This document shows positions 8,016 through 15,789 of a stretch of 46,952 nt of DNA, piece after piece; the stretch's first letter is position 1; each line of letters opens with the position of its first letter. The DNA lies in the IMG/VR virus record IMGVR_UViG_3300037189_018157, positions 1-46,952 of that record. The stretch is one strand, 5' to 3'. Origin of the DNA: a virus. The translations under genes were made by a program, and so were the position numbers. The notes beneath the pieces were generated by a model. That model ran no database searches. It had not been told where the DNA came from and saw only the letters and a program-made list of their open reading frames with translations.

Positions 8016-9472
8016 ATTTTTTCTTCGTAAGTAAGCCAGTCAATTTCTGAGGGGTTATTAACATACTTAATAATCCAACCCTGTTTCCTATAATGTTCTA
8101 CGCGCTTAGTTGCTAGGTCTGCCAGTCTGTCATCGTGGTTATCCACGAAGTCAATCAGAACGAAGTGCGTCTTTTCATCTACACCAAGCTCTGCTCTCCT
8201 TTCTTCAGGAAGAGTACGGCTACCTCTTAATGCTTCTTGGATACATTCGATTTCGCTAGAACCAGAAGAAGCCTGTATCACTACGCGCAACTGTGGGATG
8301 TCTACACCTGCTCGGAATGCATCAGTACCAATCAAGAACTGAAACTCATTGTTTGTAAATTGCCTGATGATTTCATCTTGCTGTTTAGTGCTTAAGGCAT
8401 AAGTTCCTATTTTCTTCTTACTACTTTCTCTATGAATATATTTTGTATCAGCAGGCATCAGCTTATATAGCTCTACCAGATGATCTTGAATATGATCTAC
8501 AAATATTAATGTAGGCCATTTATTCGGCACCAAGGAGCAAATCTTTGCAATCAACTGATTTCTTGGTTTGCACTTTTTAACGCCTTGAGAAAGTTTACCT
8601 TCAAAGGTAGTGGAGGAGACTAGATACTGGGGGGTTCTAACCATATATACTACACCTGGTACGACCGCTCCTGCACTTTGCGCTTCCAGGTATGGTACCT
8701 TGATTAGTCTTTCTCCGAACAGCCCAGTGAGCAATTTATCTGCCCCGTTGAACAAACCTTCATCTGTAGCTGTATAACCGAAAATCCTTTTCGGCTTAAT
8801 GCTTGTCAGCACGTCCTGAATCACCTCACCGGTGGTTCCCTGCATTTCATCAATCAGCATCAATTCACATTTCTCAATTGCACACTTGGGTAGCGATTTG
8901 AAAGTAGTGATAGTGATGTCGGTGCTTATGTCATTATACCCACCACCCACTCGACCTATGTGTTTTTCGGGGAATAGTTTTACAAACTTTTCATAAGTCT
9001 GAGTAAACACCTGCTTTAGCGGAATTGCTAGAATTGTGTTTAGTGTATTCCATGCTGCATATGTGAATGCCTGACAGTACGTCTTGCCGTAACCGCCAGC
9101 CGCCAACCATACACCCGAATTAACTGTACCTTTAGATAACCCGGATACGAGAGCATCAATCTGATAATCTCTAGGACCGATTTGTTTTATTCTATTCCAG
9201 TCAATCTGAGGTAACGCTGTTCGTTGGTCATCCACCACAAACGTATCCATGTTTTTATGTATACGTTTGCATACTGCTTCAAAGAAACCCTGCAGAGTAT
9301 ATGAGCCGCCAGCTCCATCGGGTGTATGAAGTAATCTTTCTTCAAAAACCGGAGTTTGCTTCCAGTTTTTCATTTTCATCGACCTGTGACTATACTTTAA
9401 GTATTTTTCTAAATACGGAGGACAGGGATTAATATGTAGCCCGCCGTCTATGCGAGTAAGTTTAATGTTCAT
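8012..9472 (-). CDS. Superfamily 2 DNA helicase
   Basis: A 486-aa helicase of the UvsW/DEAD-like SF2 class. Visible motifs in order are a Q-like region (GPRDYQIDAL, 99-108), Walker A GGYGKT (126-131), Walker B/II LIDEMQ with D208, motif III GYTATDE (232-238), motif V IGTDAFRAGVDIP (381-393) and motif VI QEALRGSR (412-419). Such phage helicases work in recombination, branch migration or origin melting; which of these applies here is not shown. The start at 9472 lies 6 bases after a perfect GC-rich hairpin, and no Shine-Dalgarno is visible between them. The gene is coupled to the 112-aa gene downstream. Confidence 0.9.
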   Translation of the reverse strand: MNIKLTRIDGGLHINPCPPYLEKYLKYSHRSMKMKNWKQTPVFEERLLHTPDGAGGSYTLQGFFEAVCKRIHKNMDTFVVDDQRTALPQIDWNRIKQIGPRDYQIDALVSGLSKGTVNSGVWLAAGGYGKTYCQAFTYAAWNTLNTILAIPLKQVFTQTYEKFVKLFPEKHIGRVGGGYNDISTDITITTFKSLPKCAIEKCELMLIDEMQGTTGEVIQDVLTSIKPKRIFGYTATDEGLFNGADKLLTGLFGERLIKVPYLEAQSAGAVVPGVVYMVRTPQYLVSSTTFEGKLSQGVKKCKPRNQLIAKICSLVPNKWPTLIFVDHIQDHLVELYKLMPADTKYIHRESSKKKIGTYALSTKQQDEIIRQFTNNEFQFLIGTDAFRAGVDIPQLRVVIQASSGSSEIECIQEALRGSRTLPEERRAELGVDEKTHFVLIDFVDNHDDRLADLATKRVEHYRKQGWIIKYVNNPSEIDWLTYEEKI

Positions 9473-9478
9473 AAGTGT

Positions 9479-9505
9479 GGGGGTGGTGGGATTACCACCA
9501 CCCCC
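9479..9505 (-). promoter_or_regulatory. Perfect 11-bp GC-rich hairpin just upstream of the SF2 helicase start
   Basis: GGGGGTGGTGG pairs exactly with CCACCACCCCC around a 5-base loop. On the minus strand the hairpin ends 6 bases before the helicase ATG. No run of T follows it in either direction, so it is not a classical intrinsic terminator. It could block or position ribosomes at the helicase start, stop RNA polymerase, or mark an mRNA processing site. Confidence 0.6.
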
Positions 9506-9511
9506 GTTATA

Positions 9512-9619
9512 CTAATCTTTCTTTAAGAAAGTATTCCAAACTTTCTTAGCACGCTCAGGATTGTGTATGATCCAACCGAGAACGTAACCGAACATCATCA
9601 ACAATCCAATTGTAGTCAT
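9512..9619 (-). CDS. 35-aa membrane mini-protein
   Basis: A start at 9619 overlaps the stop of the 56-aa gene by 4 bases (ATGA). The product begins with a hydrophobic stretch (TIGLLMMFGYVLGWII) that could span or anchor in the membrane. A basic tail follows, NPERAKKVWNTFLKKD. Its layout of hydrophobic N-terminus plus '(E/P)xARKA/RAKK' tail resembles the adjacent 56-aa protein. Function unknown. Support comes from coupling and composition only. Confidence 0.55.
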   Translation of the reverse strand: MTTIGLLMMFGYVLGWIIHNPERAKKVWNTFLKKD

Positions 9620-9786
9620 TCTGTGATTGGGGTTTTCTTGAATACACGATTCCAGACAACAACACTCAACTCTTTAAGTTTAAGTGTAGTTGTAATTATT
9701 CCATTCTTTATTGCCTTTCTGGCTTCTGGCTTTTCAACTAGATAGTTAATTGTCAGGCCCACCGCAATACTTGTTAGTTCAATCAT
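9616..9786 (-). CDS. 56-aa mini-protein with hydrophobic N-terminus
   Basis: The ATG at 9786 overlaps the SbcC-like stop by 8 bases. The product starts MIELTSIAVGLTINYLVEKP, a short hydrophobic segment followed by a charged region (EARKAIKNG) and a second mildly hydrophobic segment. I recognise no family. Together with the 35-aa gene it fills the 300-base interval between SbcC and the SF2 helicase. Confidence 0.6.
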   Translation of the reverse strand: MIELTSIAVGLTINYLVEKPEARKAIKNGIITTTLKLKELSVVVWNRVFKKTPITE

Positions 9787-11839
9787 TTTTTAGTTCTATC
9801 ACATTATCAACCACTTCCGCTATTTGAGGGTCATGGTCAATAATGAGTATTTGTTTAAGTTTAGATTTAGCCTTTAGACCTTTGATCATATCAAAGTAGG
9901 CTTTCCTGTTGTCCGAATCTAAATGAGTAGTCCCCTCGTCAATAACCATCATTGGAAATGATTGGCTGAACAAGTCATGCAAAGACAGGTGTAAACACAA
10001 GCCTATAGCTATCTCTTGTCCCCCAGATACCGACGGTAGAACCCTCTCCTGCTCATCACTGACTTCGATGTTAAAACTATCCGCAACTTTTGCAGTATAC
10101 GGAAAATCAAACATCTTAAGATTCTCCTGCAAATAATCAGTGACTACATTCGCATAGCTCATAATTAACTTCCTGGGAAATTGTGAGCTATGTAGTACGT
10201 CGTAAACCTTATTCAGAGTTGCGACATATTTATTACGAGCTGTATTTTTTTTATTATTTGTTTCTGCTGTGGCGATCCGATTATTAAGTGAATTTAATTC
10301 GTTGAGCTTTACTTGTAACTTAATATCAAGTTGTTGTTTCGCTCTGCTCAGTGTGTTATTTACGTTTAACTGCTGATTTAGATTATCTAATTCGTCAGAT
10401 GGAGAATCACAGCGATCGTATTTAGTAAGTGAGTTTAGCTCAGTTTTAACTGCCTCATGCTTGCCGTGTGCGCTTTCCAATTTAAGTTCCAACTTATTCT
10501 TGTCATCTGAAAGTTGGTCATACTCCTGAATTACTTCGGAAGTCATATCCAACATCTTCTGATCGAAGTTTATATTCTTAAATTGTTTTAGGCTTTCGGT
10601 AAGCTGCTGCTCTTTAAGAGCAACTGAACTATAAGCCTGCTCTAGCTTTTGTAACCTATCTAAGTCTGCCGTTAGCTTCTGCGCTTTTAATTCTTCACTT
10701 CTCTTTTCCTCTTCAAGAGAAGCAATCAAAAGATTAAGCTCGGCCACATGAACATCTAAATTACTTACGTGTTGTTTGCAGGTTGGGCAAACTGCGTGGT
10801 CTTTTAGATTTAAAGAAGTATTTAATTCTTCTTTTGAGGTTAATAATTTATTTGCTGTAACTGCAAGTTCTCGGTTAATAGCATCTAGACCAACACGGGC
10901 AGTTGTGATCTGTCGTGTTACCTCGGCATACTGGTCTTTAGAGATCGGATATGCTAGCTTACCAAATTGAGCCAGTATGATTTCCTTTTGCTCGTGTAAC
11001 CCCTTCTGCTGCAGCAGCGTATTATTGACAAGCTTGTACTTGTCGATTGCTATGGAACTCAATCTCTCAAGTATATCTTGCAATTGAGTATCTAGTGCTT
11101 CGCGACTTAGGTTGCTGGCTTGAAGCGCGACGGCTAACTCTGTTTCCTTTTTAGAATCGGCTATACACCGTTCTACATAATGAATTCTTTTCTGGATATT
11201 TTTTAAAGCCAGGTCATCCAAGAGGTTATACTCCGCTAGTTCCAGCCGGAATTGCTCGACCTCTATCTTTACACCTTCTTTTGCTTCTTCTAATTCCACT
11301 TTAGACTCTTCGGGAATTATCGGTGGTGCCTGTTTGATATAGTCTTTCCAAACTATATTGCGCAGTTTATCCGTTTGGGGTACTAGGAAGATTCTTTGCC
11401 AGACCTTTTCTCGGACAGCTGTATCACCTGAAAACATATCAGGTATGTGCCCCTGTCTAGCAATGATTACTCTTTTAAGAATCTCTGAATTTAGCTGTAA
11501 CAGCTTGTCCCAGATTTCCTTAACCTCGGTGGATTTTTTATACTCAGTTCCATCGTAGGACAAGTTCACTTTGGAAACATCTAAATGTCTCTCAAGTCTT
11601 CCATGCTTACCGTTTAGGATAAAAGAACCAGCAACGTAACCCGTTGCAGAATCTAGGTTAATTGCCTGATCCTTTGATCCATCGAATAAATCACCAGTTA
11701 GCAAAAACTGAATCGCCTCAATGATAGACGACTTACCAGTGCCGTTTCTTCCAACAATACCGGTAACTCCCTGCTTTAACTTGATATGCAGTTTCTTATG
11801 CTTTCTGAAATTCGATAACCAAAGGTCAGTCAGAATCAT
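9779..11839 (-). CDS. SbcC/Rad50-like ATPase subunit (T4 gp46-like)
   Basis: A 686-aa SMC-like ATPase that pairs with the SbcD-like nuclease encoded just upstream for DNA end resection and recombination-dependent replication. The N-terminal Walker A is GRNGTGKSS (30-38). Long coiled coils flank a zinc hook CPTC at 351-354. The ABC signature SGGQE lies at 605-609, Walker B MMVIDEG at 630-636 and the D-loop HLD follows. It is shorter than bacterial SbcC (about 1050 aa) but near T4 gp46 (560 aa), as expected for phage versions with short coiled-coil arms. Its start overlaps the 64-aa gene by 4 bases. Confidence 0.93.
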   Translation of the reverse strand: MILTDLWLSNFRKHKKLHIKLKQGVTGIVGRNGTGKSSIIEAIQFLLTGDLFDGSKDQAINLDSATGYVAGSFILNGKHGRLERHLDVSKVNLSYDGTEYKKSTEVKEIWDKLLQLNSEILKRVIIARQGHIPDMFSGDTAVREKVWQRIFLVPQTDKLRNIVWKDYIKQAPPIIPEESKVELEEAKEGVKIEVEQFRLELAEYNLLDDLALKNIQKRIHYVERCIADSKKETELAVALQASNLSREALDTQLQDILERLSSIAIDKYKLVNNTLLQQKGLHEQKEIILAQFGKLAYPISKDQYAEVTRQITTARVGLDAINRELAVTANKLLTSKEELNTSLNLKDHAVCPTCKQHVSNLDVHVAELNLLIASLEEEKRSEELKAQKLTADLDRLQKLEQAYSSVALKEQQLTESLKQFKNINFDQKMLDMTSEVIQEYDQLSDDKNKLELKLESAHGKHEAVKTELNSLTKYDRCDSPSDELDNLNQQLNVNNTLSRAKQQLDIKLQVKLNELNSLNNRIATAETNNKKNTARNKYVATLNKVYDVLHSSQFPRKLIMSYANVVTDYLQENLKMFDFPYTAKVADSFNIEVSDEQERVLPSVSGGQEIAIGLCLHLSLHDLFSQSFPMMVIDEGTTHLDSDNRKAYFDMIKGLKAKSKLKQILIIDHDPQIAEVVDNVIELKND

Positions 11840-12030
11840 AGAAGAGAAGCCGGAAGTTCTACAGAGTCAACAAGCTCGTTCAATGCTTGATCTATCTTGG
11901 CTTCCAACGCAGCGAGACCACTATTAGGTTTATATTCAGCTTCGTATGAACGAGTTAGCACTGCTGGGCTGGACTCGGTCAGTTCAAAATACGTCTCGAG
12001 CATATCAAACAGATTTTTTACATTCTTCAT
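11836..12030 (-). CDS. Unknown 64-aa protein between SbcD and SbcC
   Basis: A small acidic helical protein (MKNVKNLFDMLETYFELTE, then a leucine-rich C-terminal helix). It overlaps the SbcD-like stop and the SbcC-like start by 4 bases each, so the three genes form one coupled unit. It might be a small accessory subunit of the nuclease complex. This is inferred from position alone. Confidence 0.75.
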   Translation of the reverse strand: MKNVKNLFDMLETYFELTESSPAVLTRSYEAEYKPNSGLAALEAKIDQALNELVDSVELPASLL

Positions 12031-13127
12031 TTTGTTTCTAGTATTTCCTTTTTGAAGTTATCTAACGTTAGTTTTGGATCTTCAGTTTTTAACATTTCAA
12101 AAACGAGATCGAACACTTCTTGCTCTTGAGCACATTCTTTCAACGTACTCTCAATTCGGTCATTAGTTTTTAATTCTGATCGAATGTTAATCGTTTCCTT
12201 CTCTGTGGTCTTTTCACAGGCTCTGGTCGTAGACACCCTTACAATGCCCACTTCATAAAGCCTAGCTATGTTTGGTAGTAGGTCTTTTTCTTCTTTGGTG
12301 TATTCGACCAAGAACACAGGTTTCTTGCCCGGATTTTCAGTATAGAATTTAGCATACTTCTCAACCCAGTTGATAGGTTCAAAAGATTCTCCTAAATTTA
12401 ACCTGATGAACTGCCTATCGAGTTTAAATGGAACACGCTGCAGTTCAGTTCCATCAAAATACAGTACGCCTTCTTTGTGTTCTATCTCGTCCGTCTTTAC
12501 GACACCCAGGCTGCCACAGTATCCAACCCACTGCCTAGGTCTGAGCATGGCTGGATCTTCAATATACTCAAAACTGGGGTTATGAATATCACCCAGGATA
12601 AATCCCTTCAAATTAGGAAATTCATTAATTGAATCTATTGATTTAATATCCAGCTTCTTTTTGTCTTCACAGAACGGAAACAACTCAGGAACCTGACCAT
12701 GCAGAAACACCCATTTCACTTTTTGCTTGTTGGGTAGGTCTTTGAGCTTCTGGATGTTGTCTGCTGAATTGTCCGTATAGTCAAATCCTACAAACTCGTC
12801 TTTTTGCAGTTTGTTTATAGGTATGACTCCTGCAAGGTGAATCCATGCGGCGTCGTTGACTGGCTTGTCGTGATCTCCGGCAATCCCGGCTGTATAGATA
12901 TTTTTATCATACAGCCGGGATACCTGAGATCGTACAAACGCGATTAGATCTGGAGATGGTTTATTCGTATCAAACAAGTCTCCGACAATGAACAGGTAAT
13001 TTACCTGTAGTTCAATTGCCAGATCACAAGCTCTTACAAAATTATCTTTTAAATCTTCTGCAAGCTCTGGAAGATTGAATAATTTCCAGCCTAAGTGTAT
13101 GTCCGATATTGCGATAAATTTATTCAT
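12027..13127 (-). CDS. SbcD/Mre11-like nuclease subunit (T4 gp47-like)
   Basis: A 366-aa calcineurin-like phosphoesterase, the nuclease partner of the SbcC-like ATPase. Metal-binding motifs are visible in order: SDIH (D9, H11), GDLFD (49-53), GDHD (84-87), H143 in FLHGQ, and GDIH (179-182). The third motif is usually GNHD and the last is usually GHxH, so two positions differ from the family norm. The remaining 180 residues would form the capping and ATPase-contact regions. The start overlaps the 150-aa gene upstream by 8 bases. Confidence 0.9.
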   Translation of the reverse strand: MNKFIAISDIHLGWKLFNLPELAEDLKDNFVRACDLAIELQVNYLFIVGDLFDTNKPSPDLIAFVRSQVSRLYDKNIYTAGIAGDHDKPVNDAAWIHLAGVIPINKLQKDEFVGFDYTDNSADNIQKLKDLPNKQKVKWVFLHGQVPELFPFCEDKKKLDIKSIDSINEFPNLKGFILGDIHNPSFEYIEDPAMLRPRQWVGYCGSLGVVKTDEIEHKEGVLYFDGTELQRVPFKLDRQFIRLNLGESFEPINWVEKYAKFYTENPGKKPVFLVEYTKEEKDLLPNIARLYEVGIVRVSTTRACEKTTEKETINIRSELKTNDRIESTLKECAQEQEVFDLVFEMLKTEDPKLTLDNFKKEILETK

Positions 13128-13572
13128 CAGCTACATATTCGCGCAAAATGTGATCATATCTACGTAGTTCTATGATACCTGAATCCAGTAACTCGTTTGC
13201 GAGTTGCCTAGCTTCTTTACGTACATTCTTGAATATCTGCACTCTAACTGAATAACCGTCCGCGGCGGCGTCGCCTAATGCTTCTATTTCTGCTCTTCCG
13301 ACGTAATCGTAATGTACACCACTTAGTTGCGCCAAGAATTCTTTAATTTGTACACCTCGACTCAAGAAGTAAACAAAGTCGGTAATGGCACCACCCTTAG
13401 TGGCGTAAACTTTTATTGCGCCGGTGAACCCAAACGGTTCATTATTCATAAAATAACACCAACCCCAACGAGGGGTAGTTGGTCTTCTAGTAAGAATAAT
13501 TTCTTTTATATTTTCTATGAGGGTTTGATTATAAAAAGTATATTCAACTTTCTTTGGTTTTCTTTTCGCCAT
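13120..13572 (-). CDS. Unknown 150-aa basic protein
   Basis: It begins MAKRKPKKVEYTF with a basic N-terminus, then an aromatic-rich strand region (RWGWCYFMNNEPFGFTG) and a mostly helical C-terminal half. It has no recognised domain. The composition would suit nucleic acid binding, but I see no motif for it. It overlaps the 109-aa gene upstream by 29 bases and SbcD downstream by 8. Confidence 0.8.
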   Translation of the reverse strand: MAKRKPKKVEYTFYNQTLIENIKEIILTRRPTTPRWGWCYFMNNEPFGFTGAIKVYATKGGAITDFVYFLSRGVQIKEFLAQLSGVHYDYVGRAEIEALGDAAADGYSVRVQIFKNVRKEARQLANELLDSGIIELRRYDHILREYVADE

Positions 13573-13873
13573 GATGTAATCCAGCTGCTAATCTGTTTAG
13601 AAACAAAGTTTCAACGTATTCCTTTTCAATAGCTAAAGCAGCTTCCCTAGTAGCCGCCGTAGCCACTAAGGGCCAATCTTTCTCAGGTATCTTCGAGTTG
13701 AGAATATCGTCTGGGGGGATTTTCACCCCCCAGACTTGATACTCATTATCGAATTCAACATGAGATGCGCGTTGAATGTTACGAGTTCCATAGTCCAGTA
13801 TATTACCAAACTTTTCATCGTACAGCCCCAACACGTTTCCCAGCTTATCGACAAAGATGCGCCTCTTAGCCAT
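13544..13873 (-). CDS. Unknown 109-aa protein
   Basis: I place the start at ATG 13873 (MAKRRIFVDKLGNVLG). It overlaps the DUF2997 stop by 8 bases and is preceded by GGAGCAGGAATCAG, one of the few purine-rich leaders in this operon. A longer frame reaching 13939 would overlap DUF2997 by over 70 bases and is less likely. The protein has a beta-rich first half (VDKLGNVLGLYDEKFGNIL) and a helical C-terminus rich in alanine. Family unknown. It follows the Ycf46/Ycf35/DUF2997 block and may belong to it. Confidence 0.75.
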   Translation of the reverse strand: MAKRRIFVDKLGNVLGLYDEKFGNILDYGTRNIQRASHVEFDNEYQVWGVKIPPDDILNSKIPEKDWPLVATAATREAALAIEKEYVETLFLNRLAAGLHHGEKKTKES

Positions 13874-14066
13874 CTGATTCCTGCTCCAGCGTTTGTTCGG
13901 GAAGTTGCTCATAATAACTCGGAGTGAGTTGTCTGGCATCTTCCTTTACACTACCAAGCATTTTCTCAAATTGTTTGGTGGCTTCTAGGCAGTTTGTGCC
14001 TGCTCCGAGCACATCCATGATTTTTGGGTTCCCGGATTTATCAACCATAATACGGACGATTGCCAT
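13866..14066 (-). CDS. DUF2997 family protein
   Basis: A 66-aa protein. The start at ATG 14066 comes one base after the stop of the 84-aa gene; a longer frame to 14168 would overlap that gene by 100 bases and lacks the family start. The sequence MAIVRIMVDKSGNP, then a strand, then TNCLEATKQFEKMLG, matches the DUF2997 pattern (beta-rich start, then a conserved CLEAT...LG helix). In bacteria DUF2997 genes are commonly found next to DUF1257/Ycf35 genes and a Ycf46-type AAA+ ATPase. All of these occur here, which strengthens the call. Function is unknown; a small ubiquitin-like or ferredoxin-like fold is possible but not shown. Confidence 0.8.
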   Translation of the reverse strand: MAIVRIMVDKSGNPKIMDVLGAGTNCLEATKQFEKMLGSVKEDARQLTPSYYEQLPEQTLEQESDG

Positions 14067-14067
14067 A

Positions 14068-14322
14068 CTATGCGTAGGACCAACTTTCAGGCATAAACCT
14101 CTTCTTGTCATCCAAGGAGAATTTGATCCTGATGCTGTGTTGCTTGCGTCCGCACCAATCCACGACAAACCTCACACTGGCATACATGAGGTTTTCGTCC
14201 TTGTCATATTTGATGCTATCAATGGGAACGAAGATGTCATCCGCTTCATGCGGGGCATCAATTTTCCTGAAGTGATGATAGATGTTTGCCGACAGTAGTT
14301 TTAGTTCTGGAACAGTTAGCAT
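14068..14322 (-). CDS. Unknown 84-aa protein inside the Ycf46/Ycf35/DUF2997 block
   Basis: It begins MLTVPELKLLSANIYHHF, followed by acidic and beta-rich segments (DIFVPIDSIKYD, MYASVRFVVDWCGRK). It has one cysteine and no clear motif. It lies 12 bases after the DUF1257 gene and its stop touches the DUF2997 start, so it should be a partner in the same module. No family assigned. Confidence 0.75.
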   Translation of the reverse strand: MLTVPELKLLSANIYHHFRKIDAPHEADDIFVPIDSIKYDKDENLMYASVRFVVDWCGRKQHSIRIKFSLDDKKRFMPESWSYA

Positions 14323-14334
14323 ATTTTGTTTGGT

Positions 14335-14721
14335 TTATTGACCGTCATCTGCGACGAGGATGTATGACCCATCCTCGAATGTTTGTTCAATCATGACATT
14401 ACAAAAGTTTTCTTCTGTAACGGCGTTAACGTACTTTTTCTTCAACTCTGAAAACTCAGTACCCAATGACTCTATAATTCTTCCTGGGCGAAAGAAATCA
14501 CACTCCAGGATAATTCCGTCGTCACCGACTACAATACCTACGTCGTATCCGTTAGCAAACGTATTCCGAGCAAGAAGCTTGAATACTTTTTCCCTTGCTG
14601 GATCCGAGTAGTAGGTATTTAATTTTGAGTTTTCTGCAATAGACCAACCCAGGTTCTCGAACGCCTTTTTCAAGGCGCCGAGATTCCTGAATTCGGTTCG
14701 GATTGGAACCGAGTGTGACAT
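14335..14721 (-). CDS. DUF1257 (Ycf35-like) protein
   Basis: A 128-aa protein beginning MSHSVPIRTEFRNLGALKKA, matching the DUF1257/Ycf35 start pattern (MSHF..IKT...D...L..AL..LG). The middle GYDVGIVVGDDGIILECDFF fits the conserved 'dIGf...dG.yelvaD' core, and the C-terminal helix ends the domain as in the family. Ycf35 is a conserved protein of cyanobacteria and red-algal plastids with no settled function. Its start overlaps the stop of the DUF3150 gene by one base (TAATG), so the two are translationally coupled. Confidence 0.85.
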   Translation of the reverse strand: MSHSVPIRTEFRNLGALKKAFENLGWSIAENSKLNTYYSDPAREKVFKLLARNTFANGYDVGIVVGDDGIILECDFFRPGRIIESLGTEFSELKKKYVNAVTEENFCNVMIEQTFEDGSYILVADDGQ

Positions 14722-15788
14722 TAGACGTTGAACTTACGGAAATATTTTCCGCGGATCGAGGATACGTCGCTGAACTTGTCGGTCTTGTCCATAACACACT
14801 TTAGTGCTTGGTCCAAGGTTGCTACTGCGTTCTTGTCGGTCTTGAAGTTGTGAGCTCCGTCAAGAAGCTTCTCCAAACGTTCAATCTCACTTGATACTGC
14901 CGTGTCGTCGAGGAAGTTCAACGCATGGAAGTTAGCGATCTCAGCTTTGATGCTGCTGATGTTCGACTTGGATACAATCTCACCAGATTTGATTTTCTGG
15001 GTGATCATTTCGCAAGCTGAGAACAGCTGACCACGCAACGACTGCACAGCGTCTTCGGCGAACCGGTCGATCTGCTGCAGGGAGCGACGGTGCTGATCCG
15101 CCAGCTGGGCTTCCAGCTTTTTCTTAACTTCAACTTCAGCTTGATCACGGGAGATCAGGTCCTGAATATTTGTTTCTTCCAATGCACGAGGCATCGTAAG
15201 CTCAAACACCGAAGTGGAGAACGCGAACTTGTGCTCGAGTTCTGCCGCTGTTGGATAGAGAGAACGCAAGACTTCCTTGATGTCTTTGTATTCCTCATGG
15301 GCTAGTACGGCCTCTTTATAGGTTTCGTAATTTGCCAAGAAGTCTCGCTTCTGAGCAAAGAATTCACCGCGTATTTCATCGAGATGGTCGAACACCGCAC
15401 TCAGGCGCTTCTTCGGGACGAAGTGTGCGTCTGCAATCGGGAAATCGTAGCTGTTCTTGTACAGATACCGACGACCTTTGCTTTCAATATTTTTGAACAC
15501 ATTAAGCTGCTCAGGATCAATAAGCATTTTTTTACCTAGCTTGATGAACTTGGAGACCTTCTGAATCTTCAAGTCATCTTCACTCAAGTTGGCACTCATG
15601 CCCCATACCGAGACATGAATGTTTACCAGATACCCGTCCTGGAACAACTTGTTATACCGTTCCCTGAGGGCGTCAGAGATGTTCACGGAGTCCACGTTGT
15701 TACGGGCTCCGACCTGTGCAGTGTGAACCACCACGTTGTTGTTCTTCAGCGGGTTTTCAATGACAACTGTATCGTTTGTATCAGACAT
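14721..15788 (-). CDS. DUF3150 family protein with central coiled coil
   Basis: A 355-aa protein. After a variable N-terminus, the segment DGYLVNIHVSVWGMSANLSEDDL, then GKKMLIDPEQLNVFKNIESKGRR and YDFPIADAHFVPKKRL, fits the DUF3150 pattern. That family occurs in phages and bacteria, often beside an AAA+ ATPase. Residues roughly 215-260 form a charged coiled coil (QAEVEVKKKLEAQLADQHRR). The likely role is a partner or substrate adaptor of the AAA+ protein encoded directly upstream, one base apart. Its length is typical of the family. Biochemical function unknown. Confidence 0.75.
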   Translation of the reverse strand: MSDTNDTVVIENPLKNNNVVVHTAQVGARNNVDSVNISDALRERYNKLFQDGYLVNIHVSVWGMSANLSEDDLKIQKVSKFIKLGKKMLIDPEQLNVFKNIESKGRRYLYKNSYDFPIADAHFVPKKRLSAVFDHLDEIRGEFFAQKRDFLANYETYKEAVLAHEEYKDIKEVLRSLYPTAAELEHKFAFSTSVFELTMPRALEETNIQDLISRDQAEVEVKKKLEAQLADQHRRSLQQIDRFAEDAVQSLRGQLFSACEMITQKIKSGEIVSKSNISSIKAEIANFHALNFLDDTAVSSEIERLEKLLDGAHNFKTDKNAVATLDQALKCVMDKTDKFSDVSSIRGKYFRKFNV

Positions 15789-15789
15789 A

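Noticed and set aside
9479-9505. Calling the G/C hairpin an intrinsic terminator
   Set aside because: No T-run follows on either strand and it sits at a start codon, so a regulatory label is safer.
14067-14168. Longer version of the DUF2997 gene starting at 14168
   Set aside because: It would overlap the 84-aa gene by about 100 bases, and the family start MAIVRI is at 14066.
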